Shown: positions 1-7,591 of the stretch, one piece after another
Position numbering within the stretch: the stretch's first letter is position 1
How the letters are laid out: the number at the start of each line of letters is the position of its first letter
Assembly: GCA_965205385.1 (NCBI GenBank)
Contig: CBDBGS010000008.1
Coordinates: 1,798,001 to 1,862,000, forward strand
Length of the DNA stretch: 64,000 nucleotides
DNA from: CATOSP01 sp965205385
GTDB lineage: Bacteria > Chloroflexota > Dehalococcoidia > Lucifugimonadales > UBA3495
Reading direction: 5' to 3'
Notes under the pieces: model-generated
Told to the model about the DNA's origin: nothing
Seen by the model: only the letters and a program-made list of their open reading frames with translations
The model's database searches: none
Made by a program: the position numbers and the translations under genes

Positions 1-212
1 GCCTTGGCTGCGAAGGCGGTGGAGATCACGGCCGCGTTCTCGGCGGTCACCGCCGACGATCCGGTGGTCTTATCCAGATTGGACGCGATGCTGCGGACAG
101 AAGGATAGAGTTTGATCAGGATTATCGTGATGGTCGAACACAGGGCGATTCCTGAAATCGCCAGTACCAACACGGCGACGCCATTAGCAATTGTTAACGT
201 GTCTGGAACCAT
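1..212 (-). CDS. Small single-pass membrane protein, DUF948-like (partial)
   Basis: The first 70 residues of a protein whose C-terminus lies beyond the left edge. The ATG at 212 follows a GAGGGG purine run. Residues about 8-30 form one hydrophobic segment rich in Val, Ile, Leu and Ala. A short basic turn (KLYPSVR) and a polar Ser/Thr/Ala-rich stretch follow. This layout resembles small DUF948-type proteins with an N-terminal anchor and a cytoplasmic coiled coil, but the diagnostic coiled coil is off the window. It reads leftward directly behind the CoA-transferase genes, with 32 bases between, so it may be co-transcribed. Function unknown. Confidence 0.5.
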   Translation of the reverse strand, partial: MVPDTLTIANGVAVLVLAISGIALCSTITIILIKLYPSVRSIASNLDKTTGSSAVTAENAAVISTAFAAK

Positions 213-244
213 AGCGGTATCCCCTCGGTCTGTACGAGAACAGG

Positions 245-922
245 TTAGAGTTGGTATTCCGTCAAGTCCGGAGAAAGGGAAAGATTGGCTCCGGTCAGTT
301 CCTGGACTTCTTCCGCGGTCCAGCCAGGGGCCACCTCTTCGAGGACTAGACCGCTTTGGGTACACCGCACAACCGCGAGATCAGTCACGATGAGGGAGAC
401 GCAGCCCTTCCCGGTCAATGGCAACGTGCAGTCTTCCACGATCTTCGGCTGGTTTTCGCGGTCGGTGTGTTCCATGGCGACGATCACGTCGTCCGCGCCC
501 GCGGCTAGGTCCATTGCGCCGCCGACGTTTCCGACGCCCCTTTGGGGGAGCATCCAGTTGGCCAGGTCTCCCTTGGCTGAGACTTGGTGGGCGCCCAGGA
601 CCGTGACGTTGACATGCCCGCCACGGATCATGGCGAAGGCGTCTGCGGACCCGAAAAAGGACATGCCCGGGACCATCTGAAGGAACTGCCCCCCGGCGTT
701 GATGAGGTCGACGTCTTGCTCCCCTTCCTCGGCCAAGGGGCCGCAGTTGAGCACTCCGCTTTCGCTATGGTAAAAGACGACCTGACCAGGAGCGAGGAAT
801 GCCGACACCAAAGTGGGGATGCCGATACCCAGGTTGACGTAGCTACCGTCGGGTAACTCTTTGGCCACCCGCATTGCGATGATCTCCCGGTCCAATCGAG
901 GTTTTTCTTCTGGATCAGGCAT
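245..922 (-). CDS. Class I CoA-transferase, beta subunit (ScoB-like), active
   Basis: 225 residues, the normal length for the beta subunit of a 3-oxoacid/glutaconate-type CoA-transferase. It moves CoA between carboxylic acids through a glutamyl-CoA thioester. The catalytic glutamate is in HSESGVLN at E54. The GxGxP loop (LGIGIPTLV) near residue 31 and the conserved C-terminal VTEVAPG-like segment (here LEEVAPGWT) are present. An AAGGA run lies about 11 bases before the ATG. It is the last of three leftward genes (A, inactive-B/A fusion, B). It is the only beta domain of the set with the catalytic acid, so it probably supplies catalysis to one or both alpha domains upstream. Substrate unknown. 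Confidence 0.88.
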   Translation of the reverse strand: MPDPEEKPRLDREIIAMRVAKELPDGSYVNLGIGIPTLVSAFLAPGQVVFYHSESGVLNCGPLAEEGEQDVDLINAGGQFLQMVPGMSFFGSADAFAMIRGGHVNVTVLGAHQVSAKGDLANWMLPQRGVGNVGGAMDLAAGADDVIVAMEHTDRENQPKIVEDCTLPLTGKGCVSLIVTDLAVVRCTQSGLVLEEVAPGWTAEEVQELTGANLSLSPDLTEYQL

Positions 923-970
923 GGGTATCCGTGTCCTTCCAGCGTGGCGATTTGGCCATGCGCGGGGCCG

Positions 971-2404
971 TTACTCGTAGGGCGAAAAATCGGCGGGGCG
1001 TTGGACAACCCGGTCGATGAAAACCCCGGGGGTTACCACGGCCTCCGGGTCCAGTTCTCCCGGACCCACTATCTCATCCACTTCGATTATGGTGGTCCGG
1101 GCCGCTGGCGCCATCACAGCGTTAAAGTTTCTAGAAGTGCCCTTGTATATGACATTGCCCAGGGTGTCCGCCTTGTACCCGCGAATCAGACAGTAGTCGG
1201 CTCGCAGGGCGGGTTCCAGAACGTATTCCTTCCCGCCGATAACCCTGGTCTCCTTGCCTTCAGTCAATAGTGTGCCAACGCCAGTGGGAGTGTAGAAGGC
1301 GGCGACTCCCGCGCCCGCTGCCCGGATCCGTTCCGCAAGAGTGCCCTGGGGGACGACCTCTATCTCGACTTCCCCCTGTTGCCAGGCAAGCTCAAAGGCG
1401 CTGGGCCGCGTGGGGGAAGGTGAGACCGGGTAGGAGGCGATGGCCTTCTTGATCTGATGGTTTTCGATCAGAATGCTATGGTCGATGGCTTGAAGCCCAG
1501 GGGGAGTGCCGAACCCAATGACCCTCGCAATGCCGGCGGTGTTGCTGACCATCGTGAGCTGTTTCGCCCCGTGATCGCGCAGCGCCACCATCAGGTAATG
1601 GGGCATCCCTCCGGGCCCGGCAAATCCGTCTATCATCACTGTCGAACCATTGGGCATGTCTGCCACCGCTTCGAGCCCGGTGGAGTAGACCTTGTTAATC
1701 GGATCAAAGGACGGGACGTCAAAAACCATCTCGTTCAGCGCGGCGGCCACGCGGACGGGGGCTCCGGTGAGGGCAACTATGTCGTCAACACTCCATCCGG
1801 GGGCAACTTCGGTAATCACCAGACCGTCCGGGTCCACGCTCAGTACCGCCAGGTCTGTGATGATGGTTCCCCGACGAATAACCCCGTCAGGCGGGAGAGT
1901 GCATTCGGCAACTATGGCGGGCTGGCCGTCTGGGGTGGTGTGGGTCATGATGGCTACGACTCTACGCGCACCGCTGGCTAGATCAACCGAGTCCGAAGGC
2001 GCAGGAATCCCTGGGGTGGAGGCGCTCGTCCAGTGACAAAAGGCCCCATCCGCTCCCAACTGCGCCGGTTGAATCACCGCGGTATCCACGTAACCCGCTC
2101 TGGTCATGCCCGCGAGGTCAACTGTGCTGAGGACCGATCCGCCGGGTGCAAGCATGATGTCTTGCCCGGAAGAATCGACCAGGCTTGAGACTCCCGCGCT
2201 ATCGCCGGGAGCGTTCGTACCACCCAATGCCTGGTAGCCCACCGCCCCGGACCCGGAAACGAATGTAACGCCCGAACCAGCGGGAAACAGCCCCGGAACC
2301 AGCGCCGGAAGACCTGAGCCTATGGCGACGACATCTCCAGACACCAGTTCTCTAGCAACTCTGGCGGCCATGCGGCGGTCGTCGATTCTATCGGGTCCGG
2401 GCAT
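971..2404 (-). CDS. Fused class I CoA-transferase: degenerate beta domain + alpha domain
   Basis: 477 residues from the ATG at 2404, which has AGGA six bases upstream; an in-frame ATG at 2437 lacks a ribosome site. Residues about 6-225 are a beta-type domain homologous to the neighbouring ScoB, and about 243-477 an alpha-type domain (TSRNFNAVMAPAART and PGVFIDRVVQ are typical). The order beta-alpha is the reverse of the alpha-beta order in fused animal SCOT. At the catalytic position the beta domain reads FVSGSGAVG where its neighbour has YHSESGVLN, so the essential Glu is Gly51. The beta half therefore cannot form the glutamyl-CoA intermediate and may be structural. It lies between a free alpha gene and a free active beta gene. 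Confidence 0.85.
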   Translation of the reverse strand: MPGPDRIDDRRMAARVARELVSGDVVAIGSGLPALVPGLFPAGSGVTFVSGSGAVGYQALGGTNAPGDSAGVSSLVDSSGQDIMLAPGGSVLSTVDLAGMTRAGYVDTAVIQPAQLGADGAFCHWTSASTPGIPAPSDSVDLASGARRVVAIMTHTTPDGQPAIVAECTLPPDGVIRRGTIITDLAVLSVDPDGLVITEVAPGWSVDDIVALTGAPVRVAAALNEMVFDVPSFDPINKVYSTGLEAVADMPNGSTVMIDGFAGPGGMPHYLMVALRDHGAKQLTMVSNTAGIARVIGFGTPPGLQAIDHSILIENHQIKKAIASYPVSPSPTRPSAFELAWQQGEVEIEVVPQGTLAERIRAAGAGVAAFYTPTGVGTLLTEGKETRVIGGKEYVLEPALRADYCLIRGYKADTLGNVIYKGTSRNFNAVMAPAARTTIIEVDEIVGPGELDPEAVVTPGVFIDRVVQRPADFSPYE

Positions 2405-2461
2405 TGTCTTTCCTATACTTGCGGACGGTGGTTGCATACAGTAGTTGCGGTCGGATTGTGG

Positions 2462-3193
2462 CTAGACTGTCTGCACTACTCGGTTGACGAATATGCCGGG
2501 CGTGATGACCAACTCGGGGTCGATGCCTCCCGGCTCGAATATCTGGTCGACTTCGGCAATGGAGATACGGGCCGACATCGCCATGGGCGGGTTCCAGTTA
2601 CGCTGGGACCCGCGGTAGACCAGGTTTCCGACGGTGTCGGAGACGCTGGCCCTCAAGAGGGCGAAGTCGGCGCGGATGGCTTCCCAGAAGATATAGTCCC
2701 GGCCATCGAAGTTGCGGACTTCCCGGTTGTCCTCGAACCTCGTTCCCATCCCATCGGGGATGAAGACTCCGCCAAGACCGGCCCCGCCCGCGCGAAGCAA
2801 CTCGGCAAGGACTCCTTGGGGAATGGCCTCGATTTCTAGCTGTCCTGATTCCCACAGTTCCTTGACCACTCCGGGTTGCGCGGGATCGAAGCCAAGGGGA
2901 GTGATAAGTTTCCGCACCTTACCGGCGGCCACGAGGTCTGCCACGTCCACGGATTCAGGACCATGAGGCCACGCTCCCTGACATACGCAGGTGAGTTCTC
3001 GGACCGGGGCTTTGATCATAGCTCTGATCAAACTCTCGGGGACACCGACGCCGGTGTAACCCGCGATGACCACCGTTGACCCGGAGGACAAGCCCTCGAG
3101 GGCGGCCTCGGGGTTTTCAAATACCTTGCTAATGGTCTCCGCTTGGTTCACTTGCTGGAACTCAGTCCTTCGGAGATAGTCCCCGCTCCACAT
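2462..3193 (-). CDS. Class I CoA-transferase, alpha subunit (ScoA-like)
   Basis: About 243 residues of the alpha subunit family that binds CoA and pairs with ScoB-like beta chains. Typical segments are a glycine-rich VVIAGYTGVGVP near the N-terminus, AGGAGLGGVFIPDGMGT in the middle, and SQRNWNPPMAMSARISIAEV followed by PGIFVNRVVQ near the end. The start is uncertain: the ATG at 3193 has no clear ribosome site, and a GTG at 3151 (VNQAETISK) is the other good candidate. It is the first gene of the leftward set and is 57 bases from the fused gene. It is roughly as similar to the fused gene's alpha half as paralogues usually are. Confidence 0.82.
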   Translation of the reverse strand: MWSGDYLRRTEFQQVNQAETISKVFENPEAALEGLSSGSTVVIAGYTGVGVPESLIRAMIKAPVRELTCVCQGAWPHGPESVDVADLVAAGKVRKLITPLGFDPAQPGVVKELWESGQLEIEAIPQGVLAELLRAGGAGLGGVFIPDGMGTRFEDNREVRNFDGRDYIFWEAIRADFALLRASVSDTVGNLVYRGSQRNWNPPMAMSARISIAEVDQIFEPGGIDPELVITPGIFVNRVVQTV

Positions 3194-3303
3194 GCGAGAG
3201 GGACAGGGTGTCCGTGGTATGGTCGACTCTTGGGGTAAGTAGCCTAGGTATGGTTGTCTACGAATGTGGCCCCGGCAGGGAACTTGCGGTCCGCCGGTCA
3301 AAG

Positions 3304-3336
3304 AGCGACCGCCCCAAGAGTCTCGGGGCGGTCGCT
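3304..3336 (-). terminator. Hairpin terminator after groEL
   Basis: Perfect 12-base stem (AGCGACCGCCCC with its complement at 3325-3336) and a 9-base loop, 30 bases beyond the groEL stop. On the minus strand it is followed by a short T-rich TCTTT. The stem is symmetrical but the T tract is on the groEL side. Confidence 0.75.
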
Positions 3337-3365
3337 GCCAGGGCCGGTATGCTGGGTAGCCTCGG

Positions 3366-4985
3366 CTAGTAGTCCATCGGAGGCATAGCCGGGCCGGCGG
3401 GGTTCTTGTCGGGGATTTCGGTGATCATCGACTCGGTAGTAAGCACCATGCTCGCCACGCTGGCCGCGTTTTGCAGGGCCGAGCGAGTCACCTTGGCTGG
3501 GTCGACGATTCCGCGCTCGAGCATCGGGCCGAACTCGCCAACTTCGGCGTCGTAGCCGTAGTCGTCGGCCTGTTGCTTGACCTCGTTCAGCACCACCGCG
3601 CCTTCAAAGCCAGCGTTCTCGACGATGAGCTTGAGGGGCTGTTCCAGGGCGCGGCGGATGATGTCCACCCCAACCTTCTCGTCGGCTGGGATGTCGCCGA
3701 TGCCGTCCAGGGCGCGTTGTGCTCGTACGAGGGCCACGCCGCCGCCGGCGACGATTCCCTCTTCCACAGCGGACCGGGTGGCCGAAAGGGCGTCCTCTAC
3801 CCGGGCCTTGCGCTCCTTGAGCTCGATCTCGGTGGCCGCGCCGACTTTGATGACGGCGACGCCGCCGGAGAGCTTGGCCATCCGCTCCTGGAGCTTCTCG
3901 CGGTCGAACTCGGAGGTTGTGTCTTCGATTTGGGCTTTAATCTGGTTGATGCGAGCCTGGATCTGGTCCTCGGAGCCGCGGCCCTCCACGATGGTGGTCT
4001 CGTCCTTGGTGGCCGAGATCCGGCGGGCCTGCCCAAAGTCCTCCAGGGTCGCGCTGTCCAGCTTCCGTCCGGTCTCCTCGCTGATGACGGTGCCACCGGT
4101 AAGGATGGCGATGTCTTCCAACATGGCTTTCCGGCGGTCTCCGAATCCAGGAGCCTTGACTCCCAGGATGTTGAGGGTGCCGCGAAGCTTGTTGACCACC
4201 AGGGTGGCCAGAGCCTCGCCGTCGACGTCCTCACCTATGATGACGACGTTCTTGCGGCCAACCTGCAGGAGCTTTTCCAACGCGGGGAGCATCTCCGCGA
4301 CGGCGGAGACCTTCTTGTCGGTGATAACCACGGTGGCGTCCTCAATCACAGACTCCATCCGGTCAGCGTTGGTGATGAAGTAGGGAGAGATGTAGCCGCG
4401 GTCGATCTGCATACCTTCGACGTATTCGATCTCGTCGGAGAGACCCTTGGACTCCTCGACGGTGATGACGCCGTCCTTGCCCACCTTCTCCATGGACTCG
4501 GCAATGGTCTCGCCGATCGCTTCTTCGTGGGCTGAGAGGCTGGCCACCTGGCCGATGCGCTCGCGGGTTTCAACGAGCTCTGACATACCACTGATCTCTG
4601 CTACGACGGCAGCGACTGCGCGTTCGATACCGCGCTTGATCGCCATCGGGTTGCTACCGGCGGTGACGTTCTTGAACCCGTCGTTGATGATAGCCTGGGC
4701 CAAAACCACGGAAGTTGTCGTGCCATCACCGGCGGCGTCGTTGGTCTTGGTCGCGGCTTCTTTCAGGAGCTGAGCGCCCATATTCTCGAACTTGTCCGGC
4801 AGCTCGATCTCTTTTGCGATGGTGACACCATCGCTGCAGACCTGTGGGGGGCCAAAAGACTTGTCGAGAACCACGTTGCGTCCCTTGGGGCCCAGGGTCA
4901 CCTTGACAGAATCTGCCAGTGTATCGATGCCTGACCGGAGCAGCTTTCGCGCCTCTTCCGAGTAAGCCATCTGTTTAGCGGGCAT
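3366..4985 (-). CDS. groEL: Chaperonin GroEL (60 kDa)
   Basis: 539 residues, normal length. GroEL forms the double-ring ATP-driven folding chamber capped by GroES in the cytoplasm. Visible hallmarks are the N-terminal KSFGPPQVCSDGVTIAKEIE, the ATP-binding GDGTTTSVVLAQ and the conserved GGGVALVRA region. The C-terminus ends in NPAGPAMPPMDY rather than the GGM repeats of proteobacterial GroEL, as is common outside Proteobacteria. It lies 52 bases behind groES in the same operon and ends before a strong hairpin. Control by heat through HrcA is expected from the CIRCE site upstream of groES. Confidence 0.98.
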   Translation of the reverse strand: MPAKQMAYSEEARKLLRSGIDTLADSVKVTLGPKGRNVVLDKSFGPPQVCSDGVTIAKEIELPDKFENMGAQLLKEAATKTNDAAGDGTTTSVVLAQAIINDGFKNVTAGSNPMAIKRGIERAVAAVVAEISGMSELVETRERIGQVASLSAHEEAIGETIAESMEKVGKDGVITVEESKGLSDEIEYVEGMQIDRGYISPYFITNADRMESVIEDATVVITDKKVSAVAEMLPALEKLLQVGRKNVVIIGEDVDGEALATLVVNKLRGTLNILGVKAPGFGDRRKAMLEDIAILTGGTVISEETGRKLDSATLEDFGQARRISATKDETTIVEGRGSEDQIQARINQIKAQIEDTTSEFDREKLQERMAKLSGGVAVIKVGAATEIELKERKARVEDALSATRSAVEEGIVAGGGVALVRAQRALDGIGDIPADEKVGVDIIRRALEQPLKLIVENAGFEGAVVLNEVKQQADDYGYDAEVGEFGPMLERGIVDPAKVTRSALQNAASVASMVLTTESMITEIPDKNPAGPAMPPMDY

Positions 4986-5037
4986 CCTATCTAAACCTCC
5001 TCGATTGGATGGGGCGGGTCAGAGCCCGCCACCTGAT

Positions 5038-5328
5038 TTAGCCTATCTTGGCCAGGATATCGCTTTCCCTCAGGATCAGGTACTCATCCTCGCCGTCCTT
5101 ATATTCGGTGCCGGCGAACTTGGAGTAAATGACGCGATCGCCACTTGATAGTTCCATTGGAATCCGAGAGCCGTCATCGCTGACGCGCCCTGGTCCAACT
5201 GCGACCACCTCCCCTTCCTGAGGCTTCTCCTTGGCAGTGTCGGGTAGAAAGATACCGCCCTTGGTGGTCTGCTCTTGCTCGATGGGCTTAATCACTACCC
5301 GCTCGCCCAGCGGAACGAAGTTTGCCAC
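5038..5328 (-). CDS. groES: Co-chaperonin GroES (10 kDa)
   Basis: 96 residues, the usual size. The seven-fold lid of the GroEL chamber. The N-terminal PLGERVVIKPIEQEQTTKGG, the IPDT-like FLPDTAKEKPQEGEVVAVGPG and the C-terminal YLILRESDILAKIG are characteristic. A purine-rich GGAGG-like site (RNA GGAAGGAGGC) lies just before the ATG at 5328. It is the first gene of the operon, about 55 bases downstream of a CIRCE operator and a good sigma-70 promoter. Confidence 0.98.
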   Translation of the reverse strand: MANFVPLGERVVIKPIEQEQTTKGGIFLPDTAKEKPQEGEVVAVGPGRVSDDGSRIPMELSSGDRVIYSKFAGTEYKDGEDEYLILRESDILAKIG

Positions 5329-5384
5329 TTTTGCCTCCTTCCTCTATGCTGTTGTTTTCGTACGAATTCGTTATCGCGCACGTG

Positions 5385-5411
5385 TTAGCACTCGATTCCT
5401 GCGAGTGCCAA
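5385..5411 (-). promoter_or_regulatory. CIRCE operator (HrcA binding site)
   Basis: TTAGCACTC, nine bases, then GAGTGCCAA. This is the classic CIRCE inverted repeat (TTAGCACTC-N9-GAGTGCTAA) with one mismatch. It overlaps the expected transcription start of groES-groEL, so HrcA bound here would block the promoter at normal temperature. No hrcA gene is in the window. Confidence 0.95.
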
Positions 5412-5414
5412 TTC

Positions 5415-5443
5415 ATGTTAAGTCAGGCACAGACCCTTGTCAA
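5415..5443 (-). promoter_or_regulatory. Sigma-70 promoter of groES-groEL
   Basis: On the minus strand: -35 TTGACA (5443-5438), exactly 17 bases of spacer, -10 TAACAT (5420-5415). The -35 is a perfect match and the -10 matches four of six. The CIRCE element begins four bases downstream, which fits vegetative promoter plus HrcA repression. Confidence 0.85.
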
Positions 5444-5511
5444 GACTCCCTGCCGAGCCTAACATTTAGCCAGAATCCGTAGCGGAGATTGTTACGATTC
5501 GATACCGTTGT

Positions 5512-6279
5512 TTGACCCTTGGGATAACCCCTCCGGTGGCCACGATCACCCTTGCGCGGCCCGATGTTTTGAACCGCATCGACGCGTTGACGGCCGCCGA
5601 ACTGGGCGAGGCATGCGGGGAGATCGCGTCGGACGACCAGGTGCACCTGGTCGTCCTTACAGGGTCGGGGACGGCGTTTTCGGTAGGGCGGGAAGCCGCT
5701 CCGGCGGGACTATCGCTTAGCGCTGGGACGGCTGGGATGCAATGGCTGACCTCGATGCAATGCGCCGCCGCCGTGGCGTCTCTGCCCATGCCCGTGATCG
5801 TGGCTATAAATGGCGACGCCATAGACCAAGGGTTGGAACTTGCCCTTGCCGGAGACCTTAGAGTTGCGTCTGAACACGCCCGGTTTGGGATTTCAGACCT
5901 GGCCCACGGTAGGCTACCCTCGGATGGGGCCACCCAGCGGTTGCCCCGTTTGGTTGGGCAGGCCTGGGCGCGAGACCTCTTGCTTACGTCCAGGATAATC
6001 GACTCCGCGCAAGCCCTTGAGATTGGGCTGGTGAACCGGGTGGCGGGACCCGGCCGTCTGGAAGCCGAGACCCGCGACCTCGCCGATGCCATTCTATCCG
6101 GAGGGCCGGTGGCGGCCCGCTACGCAAAGGAAGCCCTGAGCCAGGGGCTGGACCTGACCCTGGAGCAGGGACTCAGGTTGGAGGCGGACCTGAACGTCGT
6201 CTTGCAAAGCACCGGCGACCGTGCGGAGGGGATCGAGTCGTTTCTGCACAAGCGGCCCCCCAATTATACGGGCCAGTGA
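5512..6279 (+). CDS. Enoyl-CoA hydratase/isomerase family protein (crotonase fold)
   Basis: About 255 residues of crotonase fold. The oxyanion and active-site region reads DQGLELALAGDLRVASE followed by FGISDLAHGRLPSDGATQ. The first catalytic Glu of enoyl-CoA hydratase is present (E of GLEL); the second, normally in FGxPE, is an Asp. This may be a hydratase with altered geometry or another crotonase-superfamily reaction. The start is uncertain: only a TTG at 5512 fits, without a clear ribosome site. It is transcribed away from groES, with the two promoter regions sharing about 180 bases. It begins a rightward cluster with a PHP protein, a second crotonase and an acyl-CoA ligase. Confidence 0.8.
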   Translation: MTLGITPPVATITLARPDVLNRIDALTAAELGEACGEIASDDQVHLVVLTGSGTAFSVGREAAPAGLSLSAGTAGMQWLTSMQCAAAVASLPMPVIVAINGDAIDQGLELALAGDLRVASEHARFGISDLAHGRLPSDGATQRLPRLVGQAWARDLLLTSRIIDSAQALEIGLVNRVAGPGRLEAETRDLADAILSGGPVAARYAKEALSQGLDLTLEQGLRLEADLNVVLQSTGDRAEGIESFLHKRPPNYTGQ

Positions 6280-6323
6280 TCAAGAGCTGGCATTTGACCT
6301 ATTAGTGAAGGTGGCTTAAACCG

Positions 6324-6866
6324 TTGAAAGTCAAACTCGACCTGCATACTCACATCTGGGAGGCGTTTAACTTCCAGCCTCCATCTCTGTCCATCGCGGA
6401 AAAGGTATTGGCCCAAATCAAAGATATGAAGATTGATGGCATCGCCATAACCGACCACCACAATAAGGAGTGGTCGTATGAGTTCAAGGAGTTGGTGGAG
6501 AGGCATTTCCCTGGAGAGGCGATCATTATTCCGGGATGGGAAATCGAGATACGCCCGCCTTCAAACCCCTTCGACGAGTACCAAGTCAGCGAATTATTCC
6601 TGGATGATGGCGGGGTTTTCCGGATCTACTGTCACCCGGGCTATTACACCCCAAACATCCTGATCGAAGAAAACATCCACGCCATCGAGATCGACAATTA
6701 CATCCATAACTGGCATATCCGGAAGCCGCAGGTGCGGAAGATCGCCGAAGACCACGATTTGATGCTAGTCGAAGTAAGCGACGCCCATAATCTGGAGAAC
6801 ATCGGTCTCCGCTACACGGAAGTCGAGATGGGTGAGCTCTATCGCCGGGCGTCAGCCCAAGGATAG
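6324..6866 (+). CDS. PHP-domain metallohydrolase
   Basis: 180 residues. Metal-binding motifs of the PHP (polymerase and histidinol phosphatase) fold are in order: DLHTH near residue 6, TDHH near 43, a central PGWEIE, CHPG near 104, and SDAHNLENIG near 152. Such proteins are usually phosphoesterases that use two or three divalent metals. The start is TTG at 6324 with AAGGTGG nine bases upstream. It sits between two crotonase genes, 45 bases after the first and 5 before the second, so it is probably in the same operon. Its substrate cannot be told from sequence; a phosphorylated or nucleotide-linked intermediate is only a guess. Confidence 0.82.
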   Translation: MKVKLDLHTHIWEAFNFQPPSLSIAEKVLAQIKDMKIDGIAITDHHNKEWSYEFKELVERHFPGEAIIIPGWEIEIRPPSNPFDEYQVSELFLDDGGVFRIYCHPGYYTPNILIEENIHAIEIDNYIHNWHIRKPQVRKIAEDHDLMLVEVSDAHNLENIGLRYTEVEMGELYRRASAQG

Positions 6867-6871
6867 CCGGC

Positions 6872-7591
6872 GTGTCCGCCTTCGAAACTATCCTATTCTC
6901 CAAGGAGGGCGGTGTCGCCCATATCTCCCTGAACCGTCCCAATGTCCTCAACGCCTACAATATGCAGATGAGGGACGATTTCTCCGAAGCGTTGTTCGCG
7001 GTTGAAGCCGACCCCGATGCCAGGTGCCTGCTGATAACGGGAGAAGGCCGCGCTTTCTGCGCCGGGGCAGACCTGACCGAGTTCGGGACCGCCCCTTCCC
7101 AGGTGGTGGCCCGGCGGGTCCGGTGGGAGCGGGACGTGTGGGGGCAGTTCCTTCGATTGACCAGGCCAATAGTGATCGCGGTCCATGGCTTCTGTATCGG
7201 ATCGGGCGTCGAGATATGCCTGCTGGGCGACTTGCGCGTCGCTGGTCAAGGGACTATCTTTGCCTTGCCGGAGACCCAGCTTGGGATGGTTCCGGCGGCG
7301 GGAGGGACCCAGACTTTGCCCCGAAACGCCCTGGTGGGAGCCGCTTCCGAGCTACTGTTGACCGGGCGGCGATTTGATGCCGGGGAAGCGTTGAAATGCC
7401 GCCTGTTGACCCGCATCGTTCCTGATGAAACCTTGCTGGACGCGGCGTGGGAGTCGGCGCGAGTTCTGGCAGCCGTGGAACCCGCCGTGATGGCCGCCGC
7501 CAAGCGAGCGTTGTCCGCCGGCGCGGACCTGCCTCTCCAAGCCGCCCTGGAGTTGGAAACCAGACTTGCCGCCACGGGAGTTGCCCTATGA
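6872..7591 (+). CDS. Enoyl-CoA hydratase (crotonase family)
   Basis: 239 residues from GTG. Oxyanion-hole sequences FCAGADL (near 66) and GFCIGSGVE (near 110) are intact. Both hydratase glutamates are present: the Glu in GSGVEICLLGD and the one in FALPETQLGM. It is therefore the best candidate in the window for a real enoyl-CoA hydratase. It begins five bases after the PHP gene and overlaps the start of the acyl-CoA ligase by four bases (ATGA), showing translational coupling and a shared pathway of CoA-thioester metabolism. It is slightly shorter than typical (about 255-260), mostly at the C-terminus. Confidence 0.88.
   Translation: MSAFETILFSKEGGVAHISLNRPNVLNAYNMQMRDDFSEALFAVEADPDARCLLITGEGRAFCAGADLTEFGTAPSQVVARRVRWERDVWGQFLRLTRPIVIAVHGFCIGSGVEICLLGDLRVAGQGTIFALPETQLGMVPAAGGTQTLPRNALVGAASELLLTGRRFDAGEALKCRLLTRIVPDETLLDAAWESARVLAAVEPAVMAAAKRALSAGADLPLQAALELETRLAATGVAL

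Noticed and set aside
3471..4535. Long open frame (354 codons) opposite groEL
   Set aside because: It is the mirror of groEL codons in a GC-rich gene, with no ribosome site, no domain and an unnatural composition.
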